From positions 47,063-111,062 of the forward strand of contig JAISKD010000001.1 of assembly GCA_031261065.1 (NCBI GenBank): 64,000 nt of DNA. The letters are read 5' to 3'. This DNA comes from Mycoplasmataceae bacterium (lineage in GTDB: Bacteria > Bacillota_I > Bacilli_A > Mycoplasmatales > Mycoplasmoidaceae). Below, piece by piece: positions 1-11,223 of the stretch (positions are counted from its first letter, which is position 1; the number at the start of each line of letters is the position of its first letter). The notes under the pieces were generated by a model that had not been told where the DNA came from, did not search any database, and was given only the letters and a program-made list of their open reading frames with translations. Both the position numbers and the translations under genes were made by a program.

Positions 1-782
1 TTGCTAATGAAATGAAAAGCAAACTTAAAATTGTTCAAGGCAATACATTACAACGAAACGTCGACATAATCAATCTTACATTATCATTATCTGATGGTGA
101 CACATTATTCATTGATGAAATACATGCCATAAACCCTCAGATTCAAGAACTACTGTACAGTATTATGGAAGACTTTTCTATAGACATTACTCTTGGCAAA
201 GACTTCAACGCCAAACCCACACGAGTCTCTGTTCCGAAATTTACTTTGATTGGTGCGACGACGCAATTAGGAAAAATCTCACAGCCATTAGAACAAAGGT
301 TTGGTATAGTAATTAATCTGAAGGAATATGATATTGAATCATTAATTGAATTGATACAGAAATCATGCGTTAAGTTAAAAATATCGCTCAGTAAATCTGA
401 CTGCAAAAAAATAGCACAAAATTCAAAAGGTATACCAAGAAATGCCAACAACCTTCTTAAAAGAATAATGGATTTCAAGCATTTCGATAGATCGATGACA
501 GTCGACACAATTTTACAAAAACTCCGTATTTTTAAACACGGTCTAACAGAAGACGATTTATTTTATCTTAACACGTTGAAGAATTCAAAAAATGCTATTG
601 GTTTAAAAACACTGGCTCAAATAATTGGAAGTGATGAAAATACAATAGCATGTAAAACAGAACCGTTCTTATTAACAAATGGTTACATTAGCAAAACATC
701 AGGTGGGCGCATTATAAATGATAAGGGTGTTGAGTTATTGAAAGAAATGTTAAGTCTCGCAGATACTCCGAAAATTACTTAA
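1..782 (+). CDS. ruvB: Holliday junction branch-migration helicase RuvB, 5' end outside window
   Basis: RuvB is the AAA+ motor that, with RuvA, drives branch migration of Holliday junctions. The reading frame is open from base 3 (Ala-Asn-Glu-Met), so the gene starts upstream and the Walker A motif lies outside the window. Visible are Walker B (FIDEIHAI), the sensor region (TLIGATT), an arginine-finger-like stretch (LEQRFG) and the C-terminal winged-helix domain. About 260 residues are present; the family is usually 310-340. It converges on dinB, and the two 3' ends overlap by 8 bp. The assignment is firm from motif order; only the start is unseen. Confidence 0.95.
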   Translation, partial: ANEMKSKLKIVQGNTLQRNVDIINLTLSLSDGDTLFIDEIHAINPQIQELLYSIMEDFSIDITLGKDFNAKPTRVSVPKFTLIGATTQLGKISQPLEQRFGIVINLKEYDIESLIELIQKSCVKLKISLSKSDCKKIAQNSKGIPRNANNLLKRIMDFKHFDRSMTVDTILQKLRIFKHGLTEDDLFYLNTLKNSKNAIGLKTLAQIIGSDENTIACKTEPFLLTNGYISKTSGGRIINDKGVELLKEMLSLADTPKIT

Positions 783-1950
783 GTTTAGATTCAGCTATAA
801 ATAGGACACGTTTTTTAAACTCACGGTTAATTTTATCAACGATTTCTACGTAATCATCTTTGGGTGTCTCTAAATCAAAGATCGAACCTTGTTCTAGATT
901 ATTCGATGTAATTAGTGACGAAACACTGATACCTATATGTCTAATTGCGATGTCACAAAAATTGTCTTGAAATATCTGCATAACATTCTCAAAAATAACA
1001 CCAAAATCATTAGTTGCATATGAAAGCGTTATGGCTTTTGAAATTGTTTTGTGAATTTCCTTTTTGATGCCTACTGATATTGTCTTGCATAACATTTGTT
1101 GTTCATCTAGCTGTGAAACGATATTTTTAGCCTCGTGGTGTAACATTTCCTTGATTTCATCATAGTCAGCAGTGTCATGCATGAACGTACGTCCACATGC
1201 AATTGATTTTGGAGGAGCATTGATATATTCTAATTGGTCATCTCCAATGCCATTAGCTTGTTGATAATAAAATAATCAATTCTTATTAAGTATTCTTTTT
1301 AATAATTCAAGATTGCTATCATTGGCAAGATCTCCAATTGTATTAATACCATTCTTCCTTAGATTATTTACTGTACTCACACCAACCATGTACATCTCCT
1401 TGATTTCTAATGGTCAAAGCTTTTGTTTTATCTCATCTTCATATAATGTTGTTATTCCGTTAGGCTTGTTCATATCGGTAGCCATTTTTGCAAGAAATTT
1501 ATTATGGGCGATGCCGATTGAACAAGTAAGGCCTAATTCATTAAATATTTTCTTTTGAATATCTTTTGCTATTTTAATCGCATCATTCCCAAGTGATATT
1601 ATTGAAGTTATGTCAACGTAACATTCATCAATAGATGTTTTCTGAATATTTTTTGTGAATGACTTAGCTATTATTGATACAAACTCATTGGAAAATTTTT
1701 CATATTCACTAAAGTGTGGCGGCTGCATAACAACATTTGGACAGCGAGCAACGGCATGATATACTGGCATTGCTGCTTTAATACCAAATTTCCTTGCTGC
1801 GTAGTTAGGAGAAGATACTACGCCACGTCGAGAATAACCACACACAATCATTGGTCGGCCTTTAAGATTAGGGTTCAACACTTCTTCGACTGACGCGAAG
1901 AAAGCATCCATATCCACATGTAGAATTGTTTTTATTATTTGTGCAGACAT
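775..1950 (-). CDS. dinB: Y-family DNA polymerase (DNA polymerase IV)
   Basis: This is a 391-residue translesion DNA polymerase. The palm carries the catalytic acidic motifs HVDMDAFF (Asp13, Asp15) and SIDE (residues 106-109). The stretch GLTCSIGIAHNKFLAKMA is the usual Y-family palm block. The C-terminal little-finger domain ends with a RHIGISVSSL block, like LGVGVSNL in DinB. Two in-frame TGA codons are read as Trp. The start overlaps the 3' end of tlyA by 16 bp, so it is the last gene of the hemW-tlyA operon. The 3' end overlaps ruvB in the opposite direction. Whether it is DinB or the related UvrX/UmuC branch cannot be settled by eye. Confidence 0.93.
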
Positions 1951-2651
1951 ATTAAATATTCAGTGTTTCCCATCTTCTTTCCTTTAATAGGAGATTCAAT
2001 TATTCCATCAACAATAAAACCATTAGTGGTAGAATAATTCTTTATTTTATCAACTGCTTTTCTGCGTAGCACCTTGCTTTTAACCAGTCCGTTTTGCACT
2101 TCCTTTTGAGATAACTCAAATTGAGGTTTTATTAAAAAAATACATTGATAATGATGATTATATTTTTTGACTAGTGCATCTATTAAAAAAGTTAATGAAA
2201 TGAATGAAAGATCTGCTACAACAATCTCTGGGATGTCATCAATACTTAGTAATGGTAAATCTTTAACATTAGTGTTTTCCAATGATATAACCTTTTTGTT
2301 TTGTCTAATGGTTTCATCTAATTGATTAGTTCCTACATCAATTGCATATACTTTTGCACATCCGCACTCTAAACAAACTTGAGTGAATCCGCCAGTTGAA
2401 GCTCCGATATCAAAAACGATTTTATTATTTAAATCTAGCTTTCATTTTTTTATTGCATCTAACAACTTATATGCTCCACGAGAAACATAATCATCTGTGG
2501 AAGTAATTGTTATTTTTTCATCTGTAACATTGTAACTGGCTTTTGTGATGGCAATATCGTTAACCAATACTTTGCCCTCTTTTATTAAATCGTCTGCTTT
2601 AGTTCGAGACTTAACCAATTTATTCTGCGCTAAGTACAAATCTAATCTCAT
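1935..2651 (-). CDS. tlyA: TlyA-type rRNA 2'-O-methyltransferase
   Basis: A 238-residue protein in the two-part TlyA layout. An N-terminal S4 RNA-binding domain (residues 1-62; MRLDLYLAQ, VKSRTKADDLI) is followed by an FtsJ-like Rossmann methyltransferase domain with the SAM-binding motif DIGASTGGFTQ and the conserved VADLSFISL motif. TlyA methylates ribose of cytidines in 16S/23S rRNA in other bacteria; the exact targets here are unknown. One in-frame TGA is read as Trp. The start follows the membrane protein gene without a gap, and the end overlaps dinB, so translation is probably coupled. Length is close to the family norm (about 240-270). Confidence 0.92.
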
Positions 2652-3953
2652 TTATTTTTTACCCGCTTTATAGGTTTGAATTTGCTGAATATTAAATAAT
2701 ATCTCATCTATTTCTTCTGTAGAAGATACAAGATTAAATAAAACATATAGTAGGTAGTTTTTTTGTTTTGGATCTTTAGCATATGCTTGCTCAACAAAAA
2801 TAATTGACTGGTTAAGTTTAGTAAGAATTACATATGCCTGTTTTTTATTCAAGCTTCCAGAAGTAAGTCCGTTCTTAACTAGCGGTGGAAGTGTTGAAAC
2901 AAATGAATAATCATCTAATGATTCTTCTTTTTGCGTATAGAAGAAAACCCTAAATGAAGAGACAGTTGCTGGCATTGATTTAATTCCCTTCTTAACAGAA
3001 CTTACTTTTGAATCCATCATATTTTTAATGAATAAACCAATAATAAGCGTTATTGTTCCGATTGGTAAGATTATTGAGATTACTAAATCTAGATTAACTC
3101 CAAAATTATTTATGAAAACACCTTTAACGATTGTGTATGAGTTTTGGAATAACATTATTGCTATTAGATAAAATAACATGCTCTTGTCAGGTTTGAAACT
3201 ATTTGCGGATTCTTTAATAGCGGCAGGTAATTTTACACTTAATAATTTAGCAATTATTTTTTCAATAATGAAGTTCAATGTATATAGAAGCAATCAATAT
3301 CCAATAACTATAAGCGTGCTTATAAAGTTAAAGAATGCGAAAACCATTGCTAGGTTTAGCACTAAATCAGCATACATTTTAACATTAAATAAGTCATAGT
3401 TTACTTGGCTATTTGGATATTTAACAGAAAGATTATATTTATGTTCACGGTGGTGTTCTAAATACATTGTAAAGTTAATAATCACAAGCATTGCTATTCC
3501 AACTAATGCTATTAGGGCAGTGATAAATAAATATGAATATGCAACAGTTACATTGTTTCATCTAAGTGTTCAAGCATCAGCCGGTGTAGCAGAAGGAAGC
3601 AATGCGCCTGGCATGAAAAGCATTAAAGAGAAATCGGTCATTGGATATTTAGCTCAACTTAGCATTGTGGTGTATGCAGTTGGTAAATCATTGGTTGGAT
3701 CTGAAATGACACCTGATTTTATTGCGGCTCTTATATCATTAATATTAGTGTAATCTACACCGCCAATTGTTACAGCGGTATGAATTTCTCCATTAACATT
3801 TGCTCTTTCTTGCATTACTGCAACCAAGAAGAATAAAAGTACACCAACAAATGCACACCAAAGAATAAGCTTTACTACTTGCGCTCAATCTATATTTCTT
3901 AGTGTGTATGCAAATCCTTTTACTGGATTAATTTTCTTCATAGATAACTTCAT
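2652..3953 (-). CDS. polytopic membrane protein of unknown function
   Basis: This 433-residue protein was assembled by reading in-frame TGA codons as Trp. I do not recognise the family. It has a hydrophobic segment near residues 28-48, then an extracytoplasmic-looking stretch of about 85 residues. Several more membrane segments follow between about 145 and 330. The soluble C-terminal tail is rich in Lys, Gln and Asn and probably cytoplasmic. The start ATG at 3953 lies one base after the stop of the upstream lipoprotein gene (TAATATG), which supports this start over the ATG four codons downstream. It sits between the lipoprotein and tlyA in one operon with the giant membrane protein, so it could belong to the same envelope machinery; that is inference. 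Confidence 0.8.
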
Positions 3954-3954
3954 A

Positions 3955-4659
3955 TTAAACAACTAAATGGTTGAACAGTATTATTTCTGATGTTCCTTCA
4001 TTAATTATACTATCAATACTAATCATTGGCTCGGGCGTATCAGTTGTTAAACACTGTACAAGTCCAAATATTTTATGTTCATCTGCTGTTGCACTTAATT
4101 CAAAATCTTGGTCGATAACATCGAAAGAAGCTGGTGTAATATCTGTTGAAAAATTGAAGATCCATTGTCATGCATCGCCTTTTTTAATGCTACTGCCAAT
4201 ATCTTCTTTAAATTGGACTTGAAGGTAGCCGCTATATCAGATTGTTATTTTTTGTGAATTGCTGCTTAATGTATTTTTAGCTCCTATTGAACCGCAAGAG
4301 AAGAAGTGATTAACTTTATCGCCTAGAGAAAATAAGCTTTTTGTGGCAGGAAGAAATGTTTCTCCTGGAATAATTTGTAATCCCTTTTGTAGGTAGATAT
4401 TTGAATAAATAAAATAGGTAATAAAATCTACAGTTTTAGCATTCGAAGCATCTTGTCCAAATAAGTAGTCCTTATATGAATCGTAAGCTCCTTGTTCATT
4501 AGACACATGAGCTGCTTCAGGCCATTTTGAACTATCTCCATATGTATTAAATAAATTATCGGCTCTTTCATTGTAACTAATGGGTTTGTCGCAAGAAGAT
4601 GAAACGAATGGGATGATTATTAGGACTGGTAATGCAAATAATGATTTATAAATTTTCAT
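3955..4659 (-). CDS. putative lipoprotein of unknown function
   Basis: A 234-residue exported protein. It has a short basic N-terminus, a hydrophobic stretch and then FVSSSC at residues 18-23, which fits a loose mollicute lipobox with Cys23 as the lipid-modified residue. The mature part is Ser/Asp-rich with aromatic patches and no domain I recognise. It lies one base after the hemW stop and one base before the next start, so it is translated as part of the operon. In size and layout it resembles the other small secreted proteins in this window (ending at 24497, 29317, 53456 and 54274), but the similarity is weak by eye. Confidence 0.75.
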
Positions 4660-4660
4660 T

Positions 4661-5692
4661 CTAAATTAATTCTATAAGCGTATTATCTAATAAATTAATA
4701 TTATTACATAATAATCTATTGTTTTTTATTGTAGTATATTTAAGCTGTTTTTTAAAATGAAGATAGGCTTTTTTATTAAGAGGAACACTTAAATCTATTC
4801 CTTCCTTTAGTCTTAGTCCCATCATAATAATTTGTAGGTACAAATCTTTTTGTGTGTATTTTGTTGTTTTTTTAGTTCATTTCTTAATGCTGCCTATGTT
4901 TTGATAATATATCTTATTTTCAAAACCGAATGCACCAAGACCTAGTCCAATTCAATCCCTAGTCTCTCAATAGGCTTTATTGTGGATAGACTCATGTTGT
5001 TTATCTATAGCTCACGATGAAACTTCATAGCGGTTTAGGGGCATATGATCAACAATATATTCCAATTGCTCTTGAACTTTGTCTTCATCCAATTTATAGT
5101 TTTGTTTATTTAAAACTGAACCTGATTTGATTTCAAGAGAATAAAAAGAGCAATGAGGTATTTTATATTTTTTAAGAAAGACAATATCTTTTTTAAGATC
5201 TGATAGGGATGTTTCATTAAAGCCGTACATAAAATCTACGCTAATATTTTCAATATTATTAGCGCGTAAAAATTTAATCGCTTTTATAACGTCTTTTTTA
5301 GTGTGGTGTCTATTATATTTGCTTAGTATCTTGTTATTAACAGTTTGGACGCCTAATGATATTCTGTTAACTCCATGTGTCTTTAGAATTGCAGACTGAT
5401 TTTGTGTGACAAATTCAGGGTTGCATTCAATTGTGAATTCACAATTCTTACCTTGCAGCTTAGAGAGAGTAGACAATAGTGAAGAAAGGGTTTGATCATC
5501 CAAATAGTTCGGAGTTCCTCCTCCTATATATATTGATTCAAATTTACAATCTTTATACTTCTTATTAATTTCAGAAATGATTTTAGTTGTATACTCGTTA
5601 ATATCTTTCTTATTGCAAACAAATCTCTTGAAATCGCAGTATGTGCATATCGATTTACAAAATGGTATATGTATATATAAATGTTTAGGCAT
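4661..5692 (-). CDS. hemW: HemW-like radical SAM protein
   Basis: A 343-residue radical S-adenosylmethionine protein of the HemW/HemN-like family. The N-terminal motif IPFCKSICTYCDF carries the CxxxCxxC 4Fe-4S ligands (first Cys at residue 12). The family block YIGGGTPNYL and the segments RISLGVQT and SVDFMYGF follow. HemW proteins bind haem and were long misannotated as coproporphyrinogen oxidases; many fermentative bacteria keep them without haem synthesis, so a role in haem supply is not proven here. Several TGA codons are read as Trp. It starts 5 bp after the giant membrane protein gene and is followed one base later by the lipoprotein gene. Confidence 0.9.
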
Positions 5693-5697
5693 TTATA

Positions 5698-8600
5698 TTA
5701 TTTTCCTGTTTTAGGTGGCTTAGGAAGCATCTTAGGGTTACGTAGTTCAGGCGGAGTTAATGTATGAGTTAATTTTGCTCCATTAGCAATCAATCGTTCT
5801 TGTTCGGCGGCATTCTTTCTAATAGAATCTGGAACCTTCGGTAACACAGCACCTAACTGTTTAGTTCCTGGATTTGCGGCAGCTGCAATTTGTTCAGGAG
5901 AACCATATAAATTCATGTCTAATTTGTTAGTCGCTATATCAGCTATCTTTGCATTTGCAGCATTTAACTCATTATTATATTCAGCTCTCTTTTGGATAAG
6001 TGAAGCTTCAGTTGCTGCTGCTTTATTAACTTCTGCTTGTAAATCAGCACGCATCTTATCAGCATCTTGTCTTGCAGTTGGTTGATTCATTGTTTGTAAT
6101 GTGTCAAGATGCGATTGTAGCATTGCTTCTTGTTGACGAAGGGCTGTCAACCTTACATTAGAAGCAGCTTCTTGATCTCTAGCAGTATTGAAAAGGTGTG
6201 TATCATTAGTTAAAGCGGCTGTTGCCTCAGTAAGGCCCCTTTCAAAACCTCTAAGTGCAGTATTGCTTGCTACGACTTGATTGTCAAGCGTGTTAATTAT
6301 AGCTCTAGTAGCTTGGATATTAGCGGCTGCACCTGGAGCACGTGGATTTCGTTCTAATTCAGCCAATACTCCTTGACGGTATTGTTTCGCTTGGTTAATA
6401 GATTCAATCTCCTGTCTTCGTGCAAGAATATCTCTTTGTAAATCCGCAATTGCTCTGTTGTCAGCATCAACTCGAGTTCTGTAGCTTTGAGCTGCGCCTG
6501 CAGCATGGGCTAAACCAGTACGTTGTTCTTGTGCCATAGCATTACGTGTGTTGTTCAGATTGTTTTGAGTATTTTGTAATTCTGCTGGAACACTTGATAA
6601 TTCAGTATTAAGAGCAGATAACGCTCCTTGTTTGCTAGCAAGATCTACTCCAGCTTGATTAAGTTGTTGGGCGTTAGCTCTGTCCTCAATAGTAATTTTT
6701 TCAATACGAGTATTTAATGTATTGATTTCATTAGAATAATCAGCAGCTAATCCAGCTCTCAAAGCAAATTCTCGTTGAGACATTGGATCTTGCCCATTAC
6801 TAGCATACATGCCAAGTGGTGCATCATAATTTATAACACCAATTTGATTTCCGTTACTATCGTGAGTTTGGTGTATAGTTGGTCCACCTATTGTGTTTAC
6901 TGGTTCTTTAGGCATAAAACTTGCCATTTTTTCGCTAGCAGGACGTAAAGCACCGGCTGCATTAGGAAGAAGTCCTTCTCCAGGGTGTGCCGCTCCAACT
7001 CTTGCATCATCTTGATTTATTGTTAATGGACGAGGTGCAGCTTTACCTGTTAAATTAGTATATTGTTGTCCTTCTCAACTACGACGAGCATTATAAATTT
7101 CTTGTTGAGTAAATGGTTGGTTAGTATTACGATTAATATTACCAACTGAAGCTATTCCGCTTTGACGATCATTTACATATTGTGAAGCTGCTGCTCCCAT
7201 TGGGGCACCAGCAGGTACAAGGTGGGCTGGGGTGTTTGCAGGAATACCGGCATTAGCAAGAGTACCAGCGTGAATTCTATCAGCATTTCGAGCATATCAG
7301 TCTGCTGCTGAACCCATGTCAACACTATCAGGAACAATCGATAATGCATTCATGTTGTCACGTGGTATGTCACGGTAATTAAATGCAGGATATTGTTGCA
7401 TGTTTTGTGCATGAGAGTAATTGGCTTGTGCATTACTTAAATTTCTTCGAGTGGCTTCATTATCACTTCGTTGAGCAGCGGCTTGAGCAGCTTGCAATTC
7501 ATTACGAGCAGCATTAACATTTGCCAATTGAGTCCTCATTTCATCTAGAGCTTGTTGTCTTTCATTTTGAGGTAATGATTCATAAGCATTAGCTGTATAA
7601 GCGGCTATTCCACCACCTGCAAATCTTGTACGAGCATCATTGAAAGCATTAGCTGTAGTAGCTCTTCTAGTCATTTCTTGTTCGTCACGTTCCATTACAG
7701 CTTCAGCAGATAAACGTTTCAATCCTGTGTTTGCAATTTCAGTAACTTTTCCATCCGCTCCTTTAATAGCGTTATCACCAGAACCTTTTCAAGCATTAGA
7801 TTCTGCTTGAGTTAATGTACGGTTATCAGTTAGATGAGTAGTTTCTATAGTTCCGGTTCTAGTATCTCCCTTATTATCAGTAAATGTGAAGGTAGATGTG
7901 TTTGCTGGTACAACATTTTCAGCAAATGCTGGAGGTGGAGGAATAATATGTCCATACTTATCAGTCTCTTGAGTAGGAGTAGCGGCATGAGTTATTCTTG
8001 ATGCACCAGAAACGAAGTTAGATAATCCTTCTCTTGTGGCGTTAACACCAATTCTACCACCAAATCCTTTTTGTAATGAAGCGTGTCCAGAATTAGCAAG
8101 CTGTTTGTTTTCAGCAATTAATTTTCTTTGTGCTTCTAAGAAAGCTTGACCACGTTCAGAAACTGGTGCTGTTCATTTAACAGCTGATCCATCAGCTGCA
8201 GGTGCAGCAGGAACACTACCAGGAATAACAACTCCTGGAGCATATTGACCATATGAATTTTGAATTCCTGGTGGAGGTGGAGGAAGAGCTGTACCTACAG
8301 AAGGTACAAAAGTACTTGCAACTCCAGTTGGAGGAATATAAGTTGACGGAGCATAAACTCCAGCAGCAGGACCACTATAAGCAGCTCCGCCTTCAGATCC
8401 GCCTGAAGCCATAGCCGGACCAGATGTTTGTGCACCACCGCCAGATTCAGCAGTACCTGCACCACCCGCTGCTTCTAATATACTTTGTCTACGTGCTCCA
8501 GCATCCATAGGGTTGTTGTCAGCAGTAGGAGTGCTGTTATCTCTACCAGCGCTTGGAGGAGGTGGAGGAGTATTTGAGAATCCACGAGCTTGTGCTAAGT

Positions 8601-10671
8601 TAGGGAATGCATATTCACCACTAGCATCTTTTTCATCAGCCCTGTTAACCAAGTTGATAATACCTTCGTGACCTTCTCATCATTCTCCATTAGTTAATTT
8701 GTCATCTTTGAAACGAACAGTACCGTTATCTTTAACGATTTGAATGTTTGACTCATCAATACCAGCTTTCTTCAATCCTTCAACAACGGCTCTTGTGTGT
8801 GGAGCTGCAGCCAAACCTGATTGCATGGCAGTAACGTTTTGACGGTTCATTGCGTCGAATTTTTCTCCTTCTTGTTTCTTTTTAAATTGGTAAAGAGTAG
8901 ATGATATGTTGTTACCGTTTTTAGAATCGAAAGTACTTAAAACACTCTTTATCGCTTTATTAGGAGCATTTGCTGCTTTTGTAATCGAACCAACACCTGA
9001 TGATATAGCTGAGTATGGTGCGAACATCATGCTTCGACCCATAGACATACCAAAGTTACCCATGATTGATTTAGCTCCAGAGAATCCTTCTTCTTTTGCT
9101 CCTCATGTTTCAGCATATGATGATGCTAATAAGTATCCAACAACAAATCCACATTCTAATGCGAAGAATACTGCTGCATCTCCTCATAATCCTCATGTAT
9201 TTAAAAGGCTGTCATCTTCGTTCATTCCGTTAATGATTGGATCATGAATTAATGGGAATATGGCACACACTAATTCGAATGCGATATACATTATTAGTAG
9301 TCCAATTCAACGACCATATAGTTTTTTGTATCATCCTTTGAAGATACCAGGTGAGTTAATACCTTGTGCAATGAATAAGAAACCGAATAATCAGTAACCA
9401 ATTATATAGAATGTACGTCTAATAGCCGATTGTGTGTATGTAAACATAACAGAAGCTAATCCATAACAACAGAATCCACCAATAACTAATCTTAATCAAT
9501 CATCTCATCCTTCAGAATCTAATCAAGATGGAACTTGTTGTTGTCAGTTGTCTCCGTTAGAATCTCCAGAAACGAATTGGTATAAGCTCTTACAAATATC
9601 AAAAGACATCATTCCACCAATTCTTTCTTGAAGCGGAACTAAACCGATTGAAGAGAATTCAACAGACGCACCAGCAGGTCCTCATGTACCACCTGAAATT
9701 ATAAATGTTAATAATGATGATTGATCAACAGTATCTTTTAAGTAATAACCAATTTGGTGAGCATCACTAAAGCTGTTCATTGAAGCACCAAGGTTAGATA
9801 AATCGGCATTCAAAGCTGTTGTGTTTGGATTAACGATATCTTTTAGATATGAATAAATTATATTGATGTCTGTGCTTAACGCTTGGAAATCAGTTAATGC
9901 ACCTTGTAATATTCCAGCTTGTGAGTTGTTTACATATCCTGGTTGCAATCCGTTTATAACTGATTGAATGTTTGTGTTATCATCAGCCAATTTGCCAAGC
10001 AAAGTATTAAGGCTGTTTATATATGTAACTGCAGTTGAATATTGGTCAGCAGTAATTGTACCAGCACTTTGTGCATCATTTAAGTGGCTATATAGATTAT
10101 TTATATAAGTAGCTAGATCAACGCCACCAATCAAAATACCATTGGTTCCTGTAAAGGCATCGACAAATGTGTTCGTTGCGACGAGTACTCCGCTTCCTCC
10201 TTGCATAGCACTAATTTCATCAACAGTTAGTGTTGTCTTAGCGTTTCCAGATATCGCTGATATCAGAATTGATAAAATAGTATCTATTGTAACAATGAAG
10301 AATGGAGTTCCAACAAGCATAATAATCAGCATAAGTGGTCACTTAAGCGCTGCAAAACGGCCAGTGGCTTGACCCATTGATCTTCCTACTGAATCGACGA
10401 TTTCCTTCTTGCCCCAGCTCATCAAGAACATGACGAAGAACATAAATATCGCGATGATAAATATGAATATCATAATAATACCGAGCTGACTGTTTCAATC
10501 GAAGTTATAAGTCATTGAACCATTTGAATGCATTTCTACATTAAAAATAGACGATGCAAAACCACCAGCAAAAAACTTAAAGATGTTATAAAAACCATTA
10601 ATTAGCTGTAATGGAATATATATGAGCATGAAATAAATTACATGCAATGGGTTCCACAAAACGTTAGCCAT
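5698..10671 (-). CDS. giant polytopic membrane protein with long coiled-coil tail, VirB6/ICE-like
   Basis: A single frame runs for 1657 residues when TGA is Trp. The N-terminal 540 residues hold about seven membrane segments: near 5-35, 62-88, 112-140, then four between about 395 and 535. A Thr/Asn/Leu-rich loop of some 230 residues separates the two groups. The remaining 1100 residues are soluble. First comes a Gly/Ala/Pro-rich part with polyproline runs (TPPPPPSAG, LPPPPPGIQ, IPPPPAF). An Ala/Gln/Arg-rich region from about 940 to 1600 follows, with heptad-like coiled coil. The N-terminal layout beside a small pilin-like gene resembles the polytopic/pilin-like pair of mycoplasma integrative conjugative elements and VirB6-type channel proteins; this is inference. 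The start is the ATG at 10671, 8 bases after CATAAT. hemW follows 5 bp downstream. Confidence 0.82.
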
Positions 10672-10784
10672 ATATAAATATTATGATGTACATATGTAAT
10701 ATGTGCTAATAAATGCTCAATGTTTTTAGGCGTTTAATGCGATGTTTGTGAATAAAGTTGAATTTAATGGAGAAAATGAATGAA

Positions 10785-10810
10785 AAAGTCAACCATTTCT
10801 GATTGACTTT
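10785..10810 (-). terminator. intrinsic terminator after the pilin-like gene
   Basis: On the minus strand AAAGTCAA and TTGACTTT form an 8-bp stem around a 10-nt loop, followed directly by a T run (TTTTTC). It lies 15 bp past the stop of the pilin-like gene and separates it from the giant membrane protein gene. That gene must therefore have its own promoter. Confidence 0.75.
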
Positions 10811-10824
10811 CTATTTTAACATCA

Positions 10825-11178
10825 TTAAGTTGTTGTTTGTGGATCGATTTTTCCAATGAAGTAGAACAAGGCAGTGAATCCTCCTCCACCAATAACGGTA
10901 ATACACGCTATGATGAATAAAGATTGTTTTATACTTTCTCTGGCTTCAGCCCTAACTTTTCCATCTTCGTGGTTTCTGTTTCCCATGTTTTGTAAGAAAC
11001 GAATAAATTGGATTACGTCAAGGTAAACAACTAAACCATAAATGGCTGTCATAACTAAAGCTTGGATTGTAGCTGCTGCAGTGTTACCAACTAGGTTACT
11101 TAACCAAGTTCAAAGTCAAGCAGAATCGTTTGATGATGCTCCTAGTGTATTAATTGAATCAAATAATGTCTGTAACAT
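10825..11178 (-). CDS. small two-helix membrane protein, pilin-like
   Basis: A 117-residue protein with two hydrophobic segments. The first is about residues 30-62 (ATIQALVMTAIYGLVVYL is its core). The second is about 85-110 and holds a Gly-rich stretch (VIGGGGFTALFYF). A short basic loop (residues 63-85, with RNHEDGKVRAEARESIKQ) lies between them. No cleavable signal is obvious. Size, two helices and a basic loop match VirB2/TrbC-type and mycoplasma ICE pilin-like proteins. It lies directly upstream of the giant polytopic protein, the arrangement seen in such elements. The family call is by topology and neighbourhood, not by sequence match. TATAAT lies 10 bases before the start. Confidence 0.7.
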
Positions 11179-11223
11179 ATTCTCAAATATTATACATATA
11201 TTTTTATTTTTATTGAATATATG

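Noticed and set aside
5698..10671. Four or more separate genes on this stretch
   Set aside because: All pieces share one frame and are broken only at TGA codons, which are Trp here; no internal stop TAA/TAG occurs in the frame.
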